Below are positions 23,323 through 33,999 of a stretch of 64,000 nt of DNA, piece after piece. The notes under the pieces are model-generated. The model did no database searches. It saw only the letters and a program-made list of their open reading frames with translations, and had not been told where the DNA came from. A program made the translations under genes and the position numbers. Origin of the DNA: Durusdinium trenchii (taxonomy: Eukaryota; Sar; Dinophyceae; Suessiales; Symbiodiniaceae); NCBI GenBank assembly GCA_963970005.1, contig CAXAMN010001436.1, positions 292,268 to 356,267 on the forward strand, given 5' to 3'. Within the stretch, counting starts at the first letter, position 1. Every line of letters starts with the position of its first letter.

Positions 23323-24299
23323 GATTTTGGGCTCCGCAGTCGGAGGCGGCACCACTCCCGGACCTAGAGATTGAAACCCAACAGTCATGCTGTTGGGAAT
23401 AAGGCCAGCACAAACCTTGGGGGTGCGGTCCTCCAAAAAGGGAACTGCTTGCAGAACTGCGGAACCTGCAGGCCATGGTGCTCTTTCCGCCGGAGTGTTT
23501 GTAGAATTTGACTTGCTCCCGATCGAGGTGCCAGTCCAGATTTTGCCAGGATTTTGCACATGTGTACGATGCGGTGTAGCAGTGTAGGCAGGGCACATGA
23601 TTGCAGGTGCAGTGTTTTTGTAAGGGTGACTGCGCTGATTTGTGCGCCAGTGTTTCCTGCGAGGGCTTGAGGTCACACTGATTGATTGGAGGGTGGCGAA
23701 GTTTCCCACAGGTACAGTGTACATTGCAGTGTTAAAATCGTTCAAAAAAGAAGGTATGTAAAGAAGTAATCTCTAGGTTTCCAAAGATACTGCTGGTATT
23801 GCAATGCAATGCTTTGACGTTCACCATGATAGTTCAGACTACATCCAAAGAAGCAACGCTGAAAGAACGCTTTGGCTGGGTGGCCTTTTCTTCAGAAATT
23901 GGCAAGGTGAACCGCGTTCTAGGTTCTGGCTGAGTTTTGCTAGTCTCTTCTTCCGCTGAATTCTCTCAGCATGTAGAACTGATATTTGTTAGTAAAGGTG
24001 AGCAGCTGGTGGACAAGACACCAACAATCACTAATATACCCTAACCAATCAGCAGCTGTTGTCCTCGATCCTCAACAGTTTTATAAATATTGCAGATTTC
24101 TGTAACGAAGCAATAAAACACTTATCTTTGACCCTCGTGGTTGTCAGAAACGACAAGCTGCCTTTTTGATCCTTGAGGTCTCCGTGGCGTTCCTCGTGGC
24201 ACACGTGAGCACCGAGGGGAGTGACTACAGCACGGTCCAGCAGCCGCACTGCACGGCCGGACCTTCTCCGATGGGGAGAGTCAACAGGTCTTGGTCAAA
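23323..24299. other. Spacer with ambiguous frames
   Basis: Between 23370 and 23600 both strands carry frames of similar quality, so no gene is called. The rest shows nothing. Confidence 0.35.
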
Positions 24300-24457
24300 C
24301 TTGTTTCTAGTAGCAAAAATTGTTACTACTAGTAAGGCCAGGAGCCCCTAGTAGTTTCTTGCTCCTAGTAGTAAGGCACTTGTTTCTAATAGTTTCTTGT
24401 TACTACTAGTAAGGCACTTGTTACTAGTAGCGATGCACTTGTTCCTAGTAGCTTCCT
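24300..24457. repeat. CTAGTAG-type dispersed repeat, antisense form
   Basis: Units of cttgctcctagtagtaaggc and taaggccaggagcccctagt, the reverse complement of the spelling seen at 11.75-12.0 kb. Six or so units. Confidence 0.85.
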
Positions 24458-24621
24458 AATTTGCTCGATTCCCCCCTTTTTGGTTGGGGTGTGTGAGTCT
24501 GAGTGGTGGTGTGTGTGTGTGTGTTTTTGAGACAAACCCATGATTGTCATGCGAGCTCATGTGGCGGAGGCATTGCTTGCTTTTGTTTGGGAGTCTTAAT
24601 TACCGTGTTGCAGCGTTGCAG

Positions 24622-24928
24622 GTCATTGATGCCCAAGGGCGCGAGATCTTGAGATACTTCATGCCCGAGGCAGGTTTAGCTGGAATGGTTTGCGGATAGC
24701 ACAGAGAGCTTATGTGCTGAGTTCTTTTGCGTGACGGTACAGTCAGACGATGGGGGAGATGAGGTCAGGTTCCGCCAGAGGTCGTGCAGGTGTTTCTTGT
24801 GGGATTCCACGTGTGGTTCTACGCTATTTGTCGAGACTTACTTCACGCCGATGTGTTCGGATTGTCAGATTGTCAGGACAAGCGAAAGCCATCTGGCCAA
24901 ACTGGCCTCATCATGCCCCGCTGGCTAA
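24622..24928 (+). CDS. Short exon plus following frame, unrecognised
   Basis: A 52-base exon (24622-24673) lies between acceptor gttgcag and donor GTTTAG and reads VIDAQGREILRYFMPEA. About 50 bases downstream a frame with TVQSDDGGDEVRFRQRSC continues to TAG at 24926-24928 and may be the next exon; its acceptor is not evident. The first piece looks well conserved in style, the second is Cys-rich and uncertain. Confidence 0.4.
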
Positions 24929-25103
24929 TTTGAGTGCTAGGTCTGCTGTGTTGTCGGAAAGGGAATGCTAGGGATGATTAAAGTATCATTATGGTTCATT
25001 GTGTTGGAGGTTGTCGCAAGATACTATTGACATATTTCGAGCGGATTAAACAGATACTGTATTAACAGGGTGTGTGTGTGTATACAGTATATATTTAGAT
25101 AGA

Positions 25104-25631
25104 TTAAGGCGGTTTACAGCCAAGAAGGATCCGTAGTGCAAAGGTGCAAGTATCTCCATGCAAGTTCTTTGCTTGGGCGGATCCATGTGGCAGAGAGCCG
25201 TGCTGTGATGAATCTTGAGTCTTGAACATTGAGCATCCAGTACTTTGCAGCAAAGTGCCAAGAGCGATGGGGGGAACACCATTAAAGTGCGCTTCCTTCT
25301 TGAGTCCTCCAAGCCACCAGAGTGCTTTTGCAGTGTGAGATTGCGTTTGCAATGCAAGGGTTGGGATTGAGTCCACAATCTCATCAATGAGAAAACACAA
25401 GAGGTGTGCGACAAATTTCAACATACGGTTCAGGATCTCGAATGTGCCAGACATACATGCGGCCTGTAAGATCATTCCTGGTCTTCCTGAGGATTCCTCA
25501 TGAGTCGTAGGCGTAGAGGTCAACGGAACCCAGTGCCGTTTGGTTCGCATCGTGATCCCTGCAACTCGGCTGGCAGGGCACGCATGTTTTGGAACCAGTT
25601 CCACGAACGTTGGAGTTTTCAGGCGGAGCAT
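25104..25631 (-). CDS. Possible minus-strand exon, unrecognised
   Basis: A 175-codon minus-strand frame contains LQAACMSGTFEILNRMLKF and DEIVDSIPTLALQTQSH. The first part has the A-C-x-x-G-x-x-E-I/V-x-x-x-L spacing of an ankyrin helix pair, but only one unit is visible, so this is weak. Other minus frames overlap it. Confidence 0.3.
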   Translation of the reverse strand: MLRLKTPTFVELVPKHACPASRVAGITMRTKRHWVPLTSTPTTHEESSGRPGMILQAACMSGTFEILNRMLKFVAHLLCFLIDEIVDSIPTLALQTQSHTAKALWWLGGLKKEAHFNGVPPIALGTLLQSTGCSMFKTQDSSQHGSLPHGSAQAKNLHGDTCTFALRILLGCKPP

Positions 25632-26094
25632 CTCGCCGACGCAAGATGGAAGATGGGAGTGATATGGAGTGCTTAAGCATGTTTAAACTAGCAACCCAAC
25701 CCGGCTAGTATTTCAGCTCTTGGCACTTTAACCCCTTGGTAAGTTGTGTGTTTCAATAGAAACAGCAGATATCAGCAGAATGAAGGTACAATGTTGCTGA
25801 TTTGAACCTCAAGAAATATGACGAGTGCACAGTGCGGTGTCAAAAGAGCTGGCTACCTTTGTAGAGTACGATAAAGTAATGCAAGAATGCAACGACTCAA
25901 AGAAGGTAACATCAAACCCTTCACTGCGAAGATGGTCAACAGCCAGAGGCTATTGATCCAAGCATATTCAACAAGGGGAGGCAGCAGAAGTGCAGCACAT
26001 GAGCAGGGATGCGTTGAAAGTCATCAGCATAAGCAAGAGTAGTCAAAAGTCCTCTTATGCGTGTGTAACGGCTCTTATGCGTTTGTGATCGCAG

Positions 26095-26619
26095 GCATTG
26101 GGGAACTACTGTGGTGGATCCTCTTGGTCCGACTCATTGGAAGACATGCGGGAACGCTCAGTGACATGCGGACAGATGCCGAAAGATTCAGTCCCTCCTC
26201 CGGTCCCTCCGGGTCCTCCGTTTTTTTTCAGCATGAGTTGGCCATGGCTTGGCTTCGGAGCATGCCACAATCCCGATGTCTCAAAAATGCATCTTACAGC
26301 GTCCATCAAGACGTTTGTCTTTGAGGATTTTGAGGCGTCCATCAAGTTAGGCATGTTGAAATGGGTCTCCCCAGTCTCCTGGAGTCAGGAAGGCCACGGT
26401 TCGGTTCGGTCCGGTTTCTTTGAACCTAATCTAGACCAGTGCACGGTTCGGTTTTACTTCGGTTCGTTTTCATGGTTCCAATTTCTCAGTTCGCGCGGTT
26501 CGTGCTTTGCCAGAGTTGCTGCGCAGGCACACCGACACACACGCACATACACACACGAGGGGGGGCTAACAATTCAAGGTCCAAAAGGCTCAAGTTCCCA
26601 CCAGTGGCGCATCAAGTAA
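26095..26619 (+). CDS. Probable exon with Pro-rich linker, unrecognised
   Basis: After acceptor gatcgcag the frame reads LGNYCGGSSWSDSLEDMRER, then a proline-rich linker (VPPPVPPGPPFFF), then NPDVSKMHLTASIKTFVFED and FEASIKLGMLKW. Real coding probably ends before 26395, where GGTTCGG-type repeat sequence begins; the remaining codons to 26619 look like spacer. No family recognised. Confidence 0.4.
   Translation, partial: ALGNYCGGSSWSDSLEDMRERSVTCGQMPKDSVPPPVPPGPPFFFSMSWPWLGFGACHNPDVSKMHLTASIKTFVFEDFEASIKLGMLKWVSPVSWSQEGHGSVRSGFFEPNLDQCTVRFYFGSFSWFQFLSSRGSCFARVAAQAHRHTRTYTHEGGLTIQGPKGSSSHQWRIK
26399..26470. repeat. GGTTCGG-rich cluster 1
   Basis: The words ggttcggttcggtccggttt and cacggttcggttttacttcg are packed in about 70 bases. 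A similar cluster lies 1 kb downstream. Confidence 0.6.
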
Positions 26620-27479
26620 GAATCGCCAAGAAAAATCGCCCACAAAGACAATGCTCAGACGCGATAAGGAGCATTTGGACCACAATAAGAACCGGCGGGC
26701 TCAGAACAAGTTGACCTGGACAAGTACTAGAGAAGCCAACTTTTCAGACCTCTTTCAGACCCTTTCAAACAGCAGTTCGGGCCCATTCACGCCTTGCCCA
26801 GGGCGTGGATCCATCATTGGGCCTCACAAAAGTCAAGCAAAGAAGGTTTTGTTTGACGTGGCCTTTAAGAGAGTGCGGACTGGAGTGCGACTGTGCATCC
26901 CCCTGCTAATGTTTGGTCAAACCATCTCAAAGCGCTTTCTTTCTGCTCGTCGCCCGCCATTGGAGCATGAGTGCGACCTCGTGGTTACCTGGCTTGTCCT
27001 GGATTGAGTCCAGTCAACCGTTCTTCTATCAAACCTTTTACAAAGAAAAGGGTAACGTTCCACATGTCTGGCAGTGAAGGCACGGTGACACACAAGCGCA
27101 AAAATGACATATTCGTGATGTTCTTTCTCTTTCTTCTTTGCAGGTGTTTGATATGGTTTGAAAAGGGCTCTGAAACGTTTGTCCGCGAGGCTTGTCTATT
27201 CCTCTTTGTCCGTACGCGGTCATTGTACTTTCTCCGTATAACTCTGCTCGACCTTTTTGTGTTGCCAAGAAAAGTAAGCTTCCCTTGGTCAGGCACGTCA
27301 GGGAATTGTTTTTTGTTTTGCTGGTTTCTGTGGTTTTGTCCTCCTTGCAACAATTCAGCCTTCCTTTGTGCTTTGCCATTTTGGTTTTCTGCTTGCCTTT
27401 TTGTTGTATTCCCTTCCTTTACGTGGTGTTTTCTTTGACTTTGGCACATGAGTCCTGGTGCTTCAAGCCAGGCAAGACA
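26620..27479. other. Spacer between GGTTCGG clusters
   Basis: A plus frame at 26651-27007 and overlapping frames on both strands at 26971-27449 are unsupported. Much of 27120-27430 is T-rich and pyrimidine-rich. Confidence 0.3.
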
Positions 27480-27605
27480 CGGAGAACTGGAGAACGGTTC
27501 GGTTTTGCGATTTTCCTGGCCAGTAAGGTTTGTGTCTGGCTCGGTTCGATTTTCGATATTCGGTTCGGTTTCCCAAAGTCCGATTTGACGGTTTTCGGTT
27601 CAATT
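27480..27605. repeat. GGTTCGG-rich cluster 2
   Basis: Repeats of ggttcggttttgcgattttc, ggttcgattttcgatattcg and ggttcggtttcc. Same motif and orientation as cluster 1. Confidence 0.6.
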
Positions 27606-27621
27606 TCGGGGCCATCCTGTG

Positions 27622-27659
27622 GAGTGTATCACAGAGTGCCGTGATGCCGTGATACACTC
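27622..27659. other. 11-bp perfect inverted repeat (hairpin)
   Basis: Arms gagtgtatcac (27622-27632) and gtgatacactc (27649-27659) are exact reverse complements around a 16-base loop. It lies right after GGTTCGG cluster 2. It could be a hairpin or the relic of a small inverted element. Confidence 0.7.
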
Positions 27660-30189
27660 GGGCCGGAGCTCAGGAAAGCGCTGGTGACCATTCCACCCAG
27701 TCATTTTCAGACCTTGCTCATTGAGGAGAATGACTGAACCGCTGGCTTGCATGGCTTGTACATACACATCAGACACTGATGAACACTGGCCCTATGAGCA
27801 AAGCAGGTGCACTATTGCTTTGCAATTCAGGACAAAACTCGGTGACAAGGCTTAAGCGTGCTCCAGCCTTTACTGTTGTTATTGCTGGATAAGGGAGACC
27901 CTTCGAAACCTTGATTTATGCTTACTCACAAACCATCACACGTGGCAGCAGTTCTCGCACACACAGGACTCTCTCAAAATGCACATCCTTGTAGATTCCA
28001 CACTACTTGTGCAATGATGCTGACATGAATCTGAAGTCACAAAAGGATCCCCATTGATCCCACTTGTAGTATGCCTATGCGCAATTTGTACTATGCAGCA
28101 AAACTGGGATTAAGGCACCAGGGTGCTCTCCAAAGCTTCTATGGTTCCTGGTGTGAGAATATTTGGCATGATGCTCAAGGGCAGAGTTAGGGACGTGGTT
28201 GGTGATATGGGTTTGTCTCAAAATGGCTTTGTTTCTTCAATCAGAGGGTCTTCAGGGGTCGTCTTATTTCAATACACTCCCATTCCCATATCTTCATCAG
28301 GTGTCAGCATGTTGCCTGCAGGATGAGGATTCAGTGATGCGGGGTGATCATCGTTCCACCACAGCAGACGCTCGGAGAGAAGGGACCCAACGAAGGTATA
28401 GCTTGCCAACACCGAAACTTGAAGCAAATTGAGACCGCACGGGGTCTTCCAAGATTGAGGGAAGATTCGGGGAAGACTCAGAGGGAGGTCAGCATTGAAC
28501 ATTTGGATGTGGAAGACCCCAGGAACTACTGAACATGGGAACGTTCGCTCGTTCGCCATTTGAGGCAAGTTCTTCAGCTCAGAGTGTCTCTGACTCAGAC
28601 CAAACCGAGCAAACTTTGACGTTGTAAAGAATCGAAAGCGTGTACATGTGATGGAGCAATATGGAGCACATGATTCATCATCTAGACATATCTAGACATT
28701 CATGTTGTTTGGACTCTCCAGTTTGTACCATGTGATATCAGACAAGTCCAAATTGACAGGAATTGAAAATTACCAGACCCTGCCCGGTGTGGGTTCCAGA
28801 GTCCGGTGTCCCAGAACAAACCTGGCTGGCCAAGGTCATCATGTCATTGTGAGACCTTGTGAGATGAGGCAAAGTAGGAAGGCAGCTCTCCCTGAACTCA
28901 GACTATGTCAAGTTCACTTCTCACTCTGAACAACCCTCAAAGGTGGTCAAGAAGACACCGCACCAATCTAGATGACTGAACGTGCAGGAACCAGGCTGAT
29001 CCACAAGAAGTTGGCAGCTCATCTTTTTCTTGATACTGGGCCTTTGCTTGCATATCGCACATTCAATTCCTGCAATCTACCCGGTTTGCAATTTGCTTCC
29101 CAGAACCATATGCAACGTGCCCCCAAAGGTTGCCCTTTGTGCCGTACACAAACCATTAGTTTCCAGACTTGTCGCTTGAACACCCGAATATGATTGCTCG
29201 CACAGACGGGGATAGCTCAAGACCTTTGGTCGAATGTCGCAGAGTCGTGCCATTGGTGAGACTCATTCACCGCAGCATGCTCTGGATTGAGTCGTGCTTG
29301 GTTCACTTTCAAGGGATGGGCCCTTTTTGTGGAATCACTTGGACAAGTTGCAGATGCGTTCGCAAACTCACAGTGATACTCCGACAACCCACGACGTGAT
29401 CACCAGACGGCGTGTGAAGATCATGTGGCGGTGCCGCACATCGCTGCGCGAAGCGCACCAAGTGCAGAAGACCGCAGCGATTCGACCGCGATCGACCGGT
29501 GCAGCCGACCGGTCGAGCCGACCGCAGTGTTCCCATCCGTCCGCTGCCAAGAAGTGCAACGTATCGGGGACAAAAGAGGGGACCGCCAACGGGGACCGCA
29601 GAAAAATCGAAGGTGTTTCCAAGTTGCAAGTCAAGACCAGGTGACGGAAGCCATTGCTTCAGTGGTTGTTTGCGACGGCATGGCAGCAGGTGGGATCTTC
29701 AGATTTCGCTGATGCGTTTTTCGAGTCAAGCGAGCTGAAGAACTGCCTAGTTCATTGGAACGAGAGTTGGACAACAAATGTTGGAGCTGCGGAAGGAAAA
29801 TGGTGTGTGTATTTCGCTTGTTTTGTTTGAAGTGCAGCAGATTGAAGACTTGCGTAGAACCAGGGCCTCTTTGATGCCCTTTCCAAGTTTGAAGCATGCG
29901 TTTGAGTGGCTACAAGTAACAAGTAGATTTACTTGTGACTTGCATGCGCTTGCTTCGGACCCTACATTCAAGAAAAAGTAGATGAGATGACGCTGCCGAG
30001 TACCGGATATGACTTCGGCCAAGGGTTGTGCAGGCATCATCAAGCATCAATATACAACCTGCAGCACCATGCCTGCGTGGTCCCATTTTGGCTTTGGAGT
30101 AAGTACTGGAGCTTTGGAGGTCCTGACATCACACTGTGACTAGGAAGAACAGTTCGAAAGCCCTAGAAAGCCCAAAAGCTCATGGCCCA
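27660..30189. other. Spacer, no supported gene
   Basis: Frames at 28123-28326 plus, 28269-28568 minus and several overlapping ones at 29294-29738 do not separate from background. At 29480-29530 there is a GC-rich patch of ccgaccggtcgagccgaccg type; a similar patch sits near 50430-50500. Confidence 0.35.
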
Positions 30190-30262
30190 TTGATTTAAAC
30201 AAAGAGGTCAAAAATATGTAGACATTGATTTAAACAAAGAGGTCAAAAGTATGTAGACAAGT
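30190..30262. repeat. Short tandem duplication
   Basis: Two copies of about 36 bases: attgatttaaacaaagaggt followed by caaaaatatgtagac and caaaagtatgtagac. Confidence 0.9.
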
Positions 30263-30773
30263 CTCAAGATGCAAATATACATGAAAATCCGACAGAATAC
30301 GACCTTGTAGACAAATCATCAAACCAAGGACCTACACAGCTTTTCAACCACAATGACCATCTTTGTGAGGATCAACGTATCGAACACCCGAGCGGACCGA
30401 GCGGACGGATTCCTTTGCTCCATGGCGCAGGACCACGCACAGCGAAAACGGTTGTTTTGTGTTGTTCTCCTGTCATATTGGAAGGAACACCTCAGACTTG
30501 TTCAAGATTATAGATGATTTTGGCGAATTTCACTGACGACATGGCCATAAAACTAGGAGATACTAGGAGCAAGCCATAGTATCCAGGTTTTTTCAAAAGT
30601 GCATGATCCACATATAGCAGAAACCATTCGAGCCCCGCCAGGACTTGCTCCTGAGAGCTGCTCAGGCCGTGGGGGCCACCGGTCCATGGAAACACAAAAA
30701 AGCATGGTATAAAGCTCTACCATGTGGGCCTTGTATAAAGCGTGCCCACAAAAAGCTTTGTGTGTGTGTGTGT

Positions 30774-31151
30774 CGCCCCCTGGTCAAAGGGTTACCTTTC
30801 ATGACATCCACTGCCACCTGTTTCACCAGCAGCAAGGGGACCAGGCATCTCGCTGCTGACCTGGTCTAACAAAGCTAGGCAGCGAGATGGGAAGCACCAA
30901 AGGACGCTTTGGTGTGTACCTGCCACACAACTTTTGCACAAGCTGTCCACCCTACTCTTCCACGATTTGATTCATGGTTCTTCATGTATTCCACCCCACA
31001 AACAGGTTTCAGCCGCTTGTGAACTGCAGCCAGCCGCGCGAGTGAAACATTTTTCAACAATTCAAGTCACCGGACTCTTTCGCCTTGCCGTTCCACCACT
31101 TTCCTTCTCAACGTGGGAATCGAGATAATTGAATACAATTGTCAGAGTGTG
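30774..31151 (+). repeat. Left pseudo-LTR
   Basis: It begins cgccccctggtcaaagggtt and ends gaatacaattgtcagagtgtg. The same unit closes the element at 36761-37134. It carries the inverted-repeat cluster described separately. A TG microsatellite abuts its left end, which blurs the exact start. Confidence 0.9.
30839..30914 (+). ncRNA. Predicted structured RNA motif in the pseudo-LTR
   Basis: Three perfect pairings are visible: gaccagg (30839-30845) with cctggtc (30860-30866), catctcgctgc (30846-30856) with gcagcgagatg (30879-30889), and caccaaag (30895-30902) with ctttggtg (30907-30914) around loop gacg. The first two interleave, so they form either a pseudoknot or two competing hairpins. The same pairings are kept in the diverged downstream units. 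I see no hammerhead core (CUGANGA with GAAA), although hammerheads are known in pseudo-LTRs of other Penelope-like elements. Confidence 0.5.
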
Positions 31152-31641
31152 TTTCGCTCAGCCGTCCCACTCGGGTGCTGAGTGTGATCCCCGTCACTGG
31201 GGCGCTGTTTCATTGGGAAAGCATTCACTGAACTCACCACTGCTCACAGGAACTCCACTGGAACTCACCTACACTCCCACAGAATCAACCGCTAACACGG
31301 CCGCCGGGCCTTACCACGGGACCTGACCGTTTCAACATGCATCGTTTGTGCAAGATCTCCATGCATTTTTCCGCCTGTTTTCTGCAGAAGCGCTCAAGCG
31401 ATCCGACTTGACTTTCAAACTGATTAATTCGATATGCATGAACACACCAACACTTACCACACTATACAGGAAGACAAACTATCACTGCTTCACAACTACA
31501 CCGAATACATATCAACACAAGCAGTACGACCTCTAACTCACACGATTCCAACACTCGCAGTTTCAGCTGCCGCGCCGCGCCATTTTGAAGCTTTTGCAGC
31601 ACAGCTGTGACGATCTTCACCAACCTTTTATTGGCCACATC
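31152..31641 (+). other. Leader between pseudo-LTR and ORF1
   Basis: No start codon in the ORF1 frame precedes 31642; the frame is open from 31537 after TAA at 31534-31536. The leader becomes C/A-rich after about 31240, matching the element's coding part. Confidence 0.5.
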
Positions 31642-33993
31642 ATGCAGTACCCCTGGCCGTATCCACAAGCCATACCACCTCCACTACCCGTTCCATCAAC
31701 ACAACCACCACCACAACCGACAGCACCTTTGCCACAGCCACATACCACACCAGCATTTCCTTATCCACAACCTCAACCATACCCTGTACCACAACATCAG
31801 ACATTTCCAGCTCTTCAATCTATGCCGATTCCCACTCCACTTCCCTGTCACTCAGCACCGGCAGTTGCCCCTTCTTATGGCAATCCCACCACATGGACGA
31901 CGGTAACCCCTACTCAACCACAATTCACACTGCCACAACCCACGTTTCAACCACCGGCACCACCCCCGTCTTACCTTGTGCAACCAATGCACCACTCCCC
32001 CTCCCCAGATCAAGCCACCGCTACACCGATTCAACCTGCCCCCCCACCTCAGCAAATGCTCTCACCTACTACTACAATTGAACCCCAATGGCACATGCCA
32101 CAAGGGGTCTGGCAGCCTTATTCAGCATTTCCACCGGTTACACAACCTGTGCATCCACCTCCATCACAACCTCAATTAGCCCTCAGTGACTCACCACAGA
32201 TTCCACCACCACCCCAGTCACTGGACCCCACCACTCCAGCTCCCAATCAAACAACCACTGCCACCGGCTCACTACCTTCTCCATCACCTTCCATCGCATC
32301 GGCCCCACCAGCCACAGTGGCCCCAGAACCCATCACTGCCATACCAGACAACACAGCTTCACCCGTCCCACCATCTCCACATCCACCTCACAGCAGTCGC
32401 CGCCACCACCACCGAGGCCGGCGCAAGAGCGACCATCACAGACGCGGCCGCCACAGACATCGCCGCCGCCGGAGACATCGCCATCACTCCAAATCCACTA
32501 GACATCACAGTTCCTCTTGGCGACGTCGCTCGCCAACCACATCCACTTACTCCCACTCCTCCACACCTTCCCGCAGCCGCTCCAGACAACCCATCGATCT
32601 ACGTCCCAATACCGATGCCTCCACAGCAGACAACACGAACACGGACACTTCCAAATTTCCACCAACGATCCGTAGACCACCCAACCGACGGCGACCTTCA
32701 CCAACATTTCCAACTTTACCACCAAAACAGCAGATTCTTGCCTGGCTCGATTTCCATGCCAACCAGCTCGATGCCTCCAACCGCCCTCAACACCAATACC
32801 TTGCCAACCTCCTGTTTGACAGCAACATCACATACAAAGAACTCAACGACTTTCGACAATACACTTATGTCAAGTGGAATGAAATGAACCGCTCATCAAT
32901 GGGATCATTCCAATACCACGCCATCTCACTACCTTTCCTCCACACCAAAGCCACCCATCCCACACCACCGCCCGTTTCCCGTGCCACTTCCACCCACAGG
33001 GAAGTTGCGCACATCAACGCCGGCCACACAGGCCCTGTTGGCAACATCACAAACATTCTACGACAAGGGCGCTTCCTCCCTAGCACACTCCACTTTGCCA
33101 ACTATCCTGGCTTTTTTACGTTCGTCTTTCAAACACAGCCCACAGCCAGGAGCACCTGCTGCCTCAGCCTCTGCACCCCCGCCGCCACCCCACATTCCTT
33201 CACCCAAACCACCACTTCAAGACTCCTGGCACCAAACAGAGCAACATTGGGATGCCAACACACTTCACGGCCATCAGCTCTACAAAACAATCCAATCCAC
33301 CCAATGGTCGCGCAAAGCCGGAATTGCCGGCCTTCCAACTTTTGACATTTTTCCTTGGCAACTTGCTTACCACAGCACCTCAGAGTTCACAGCCCGTACT
33401 CTCAGCCATGGGAAATACACCGGATTCATTGCCACCAGGAGTGTGGCGGAATCTGTTTTCGTCACACACCTCCTCCAGGAGGTCAGGGAGAAACGCCTGG
33501 ACCTGGACGGCATTGCCGAAACCCTCCACACCAAACAAGGCACCGAAGTCCCCAGCAAAACCACCCAAGCACGGGCTTTCCACGCCCCATACGAACTTGC
33601 CCGCGCCAAACAGAATCCTGGGCAATCCTCTCACTCCTGTCAAGAGCGCTAGCCACGCCACCGGCTCTGGCGTACCATCCCATCCACCAACTCCACCTAC
33701 CTCCAAGCCACCAGTGTTGGCAGATGTCCTGCAACCTCCACACCCAACATTGAAGGACGACGCCCCATGACAGCTGGACCAATGCTGATATCCAACAGTG
33801 GGTCACTACTTTCGAACCCACTGTCCAGGAGGCCGCCAATGAAGTCCTCCGTTTGCTACAAACAAGTAAAGTCACTACCCAGCAATTAAAAGACGCAGCA
33901 ACCCGCTACGGCCTCCCACTCGGCCACATCAATCGTCTCCCTATTCGCAGTTTGCGACACTTGGTAAGTGTGGGAGCAGCAATTGGTTGCTGA
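31642..33993 (+). pseudogene. ORF1 of the Penelope-like element, frame-broken
   Basis: The first ATG in frame is at 31642 (MQYPWPYPQAI). Residues 1 to about 245 are Pro/Gln/Thr-rich. About 250-326 is a basic His/Arg/Ser segment resembling an SR-type RNA-binding tail, with SRSRSRQP. From about 361 there is a compact region (QQILAWLDFHANQLDASN). Coding character then moves from frame 1 to frame 2 near 32980 (KGASSLAHSTLPTILAFLR, later FIATRSVAESVFVTHLLQEV), to frame 3 near 33610, and back to frame 1 near 33765 (DSWTNADIQQWVTTFEPTVQ), ending at TGA 33991-33993, six bases before ORF2. Each step is a +1 shift. The modules QDSWHQTEQHW and DSWTNADIQQW look related. A Gag-like, nucleic-acid-binding role is inference. 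Mutations, sequencing errors or programmed shifts could explain the breaks. Confidence 0.6.
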
Positions 33994-33999
33994 CTCGCT

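Noticed and set aside
25046..25414. 122-codon minus-strand frame overlapping the 175-codon one
   Set aside because: Poorer composition than its neighbour and it runs into the TG microsatellite.
30081..30105. Relict of the dinoflagellate spliced leader (ccattttggct followed by ttggag)
   Set aside because: Only about 11 bases match the leader, and the CTCAAG end is absent, so chance is likely.
30774..31151. Hammerhead ribozyme in the pseudo-LTR
   Set aside because: Searched by eye on both strands; no CUGANGA box with a matching GAAA and cleavage triplet was found.
32186..32887. 233-codon frame overlapping ORF1, and similar frames over ORF2
   Set aside because: The strand is so poor in G and T that stop codons are rare in every frame. 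Only the frames with reverse-transcriptase motifs or balanced composition are kept.
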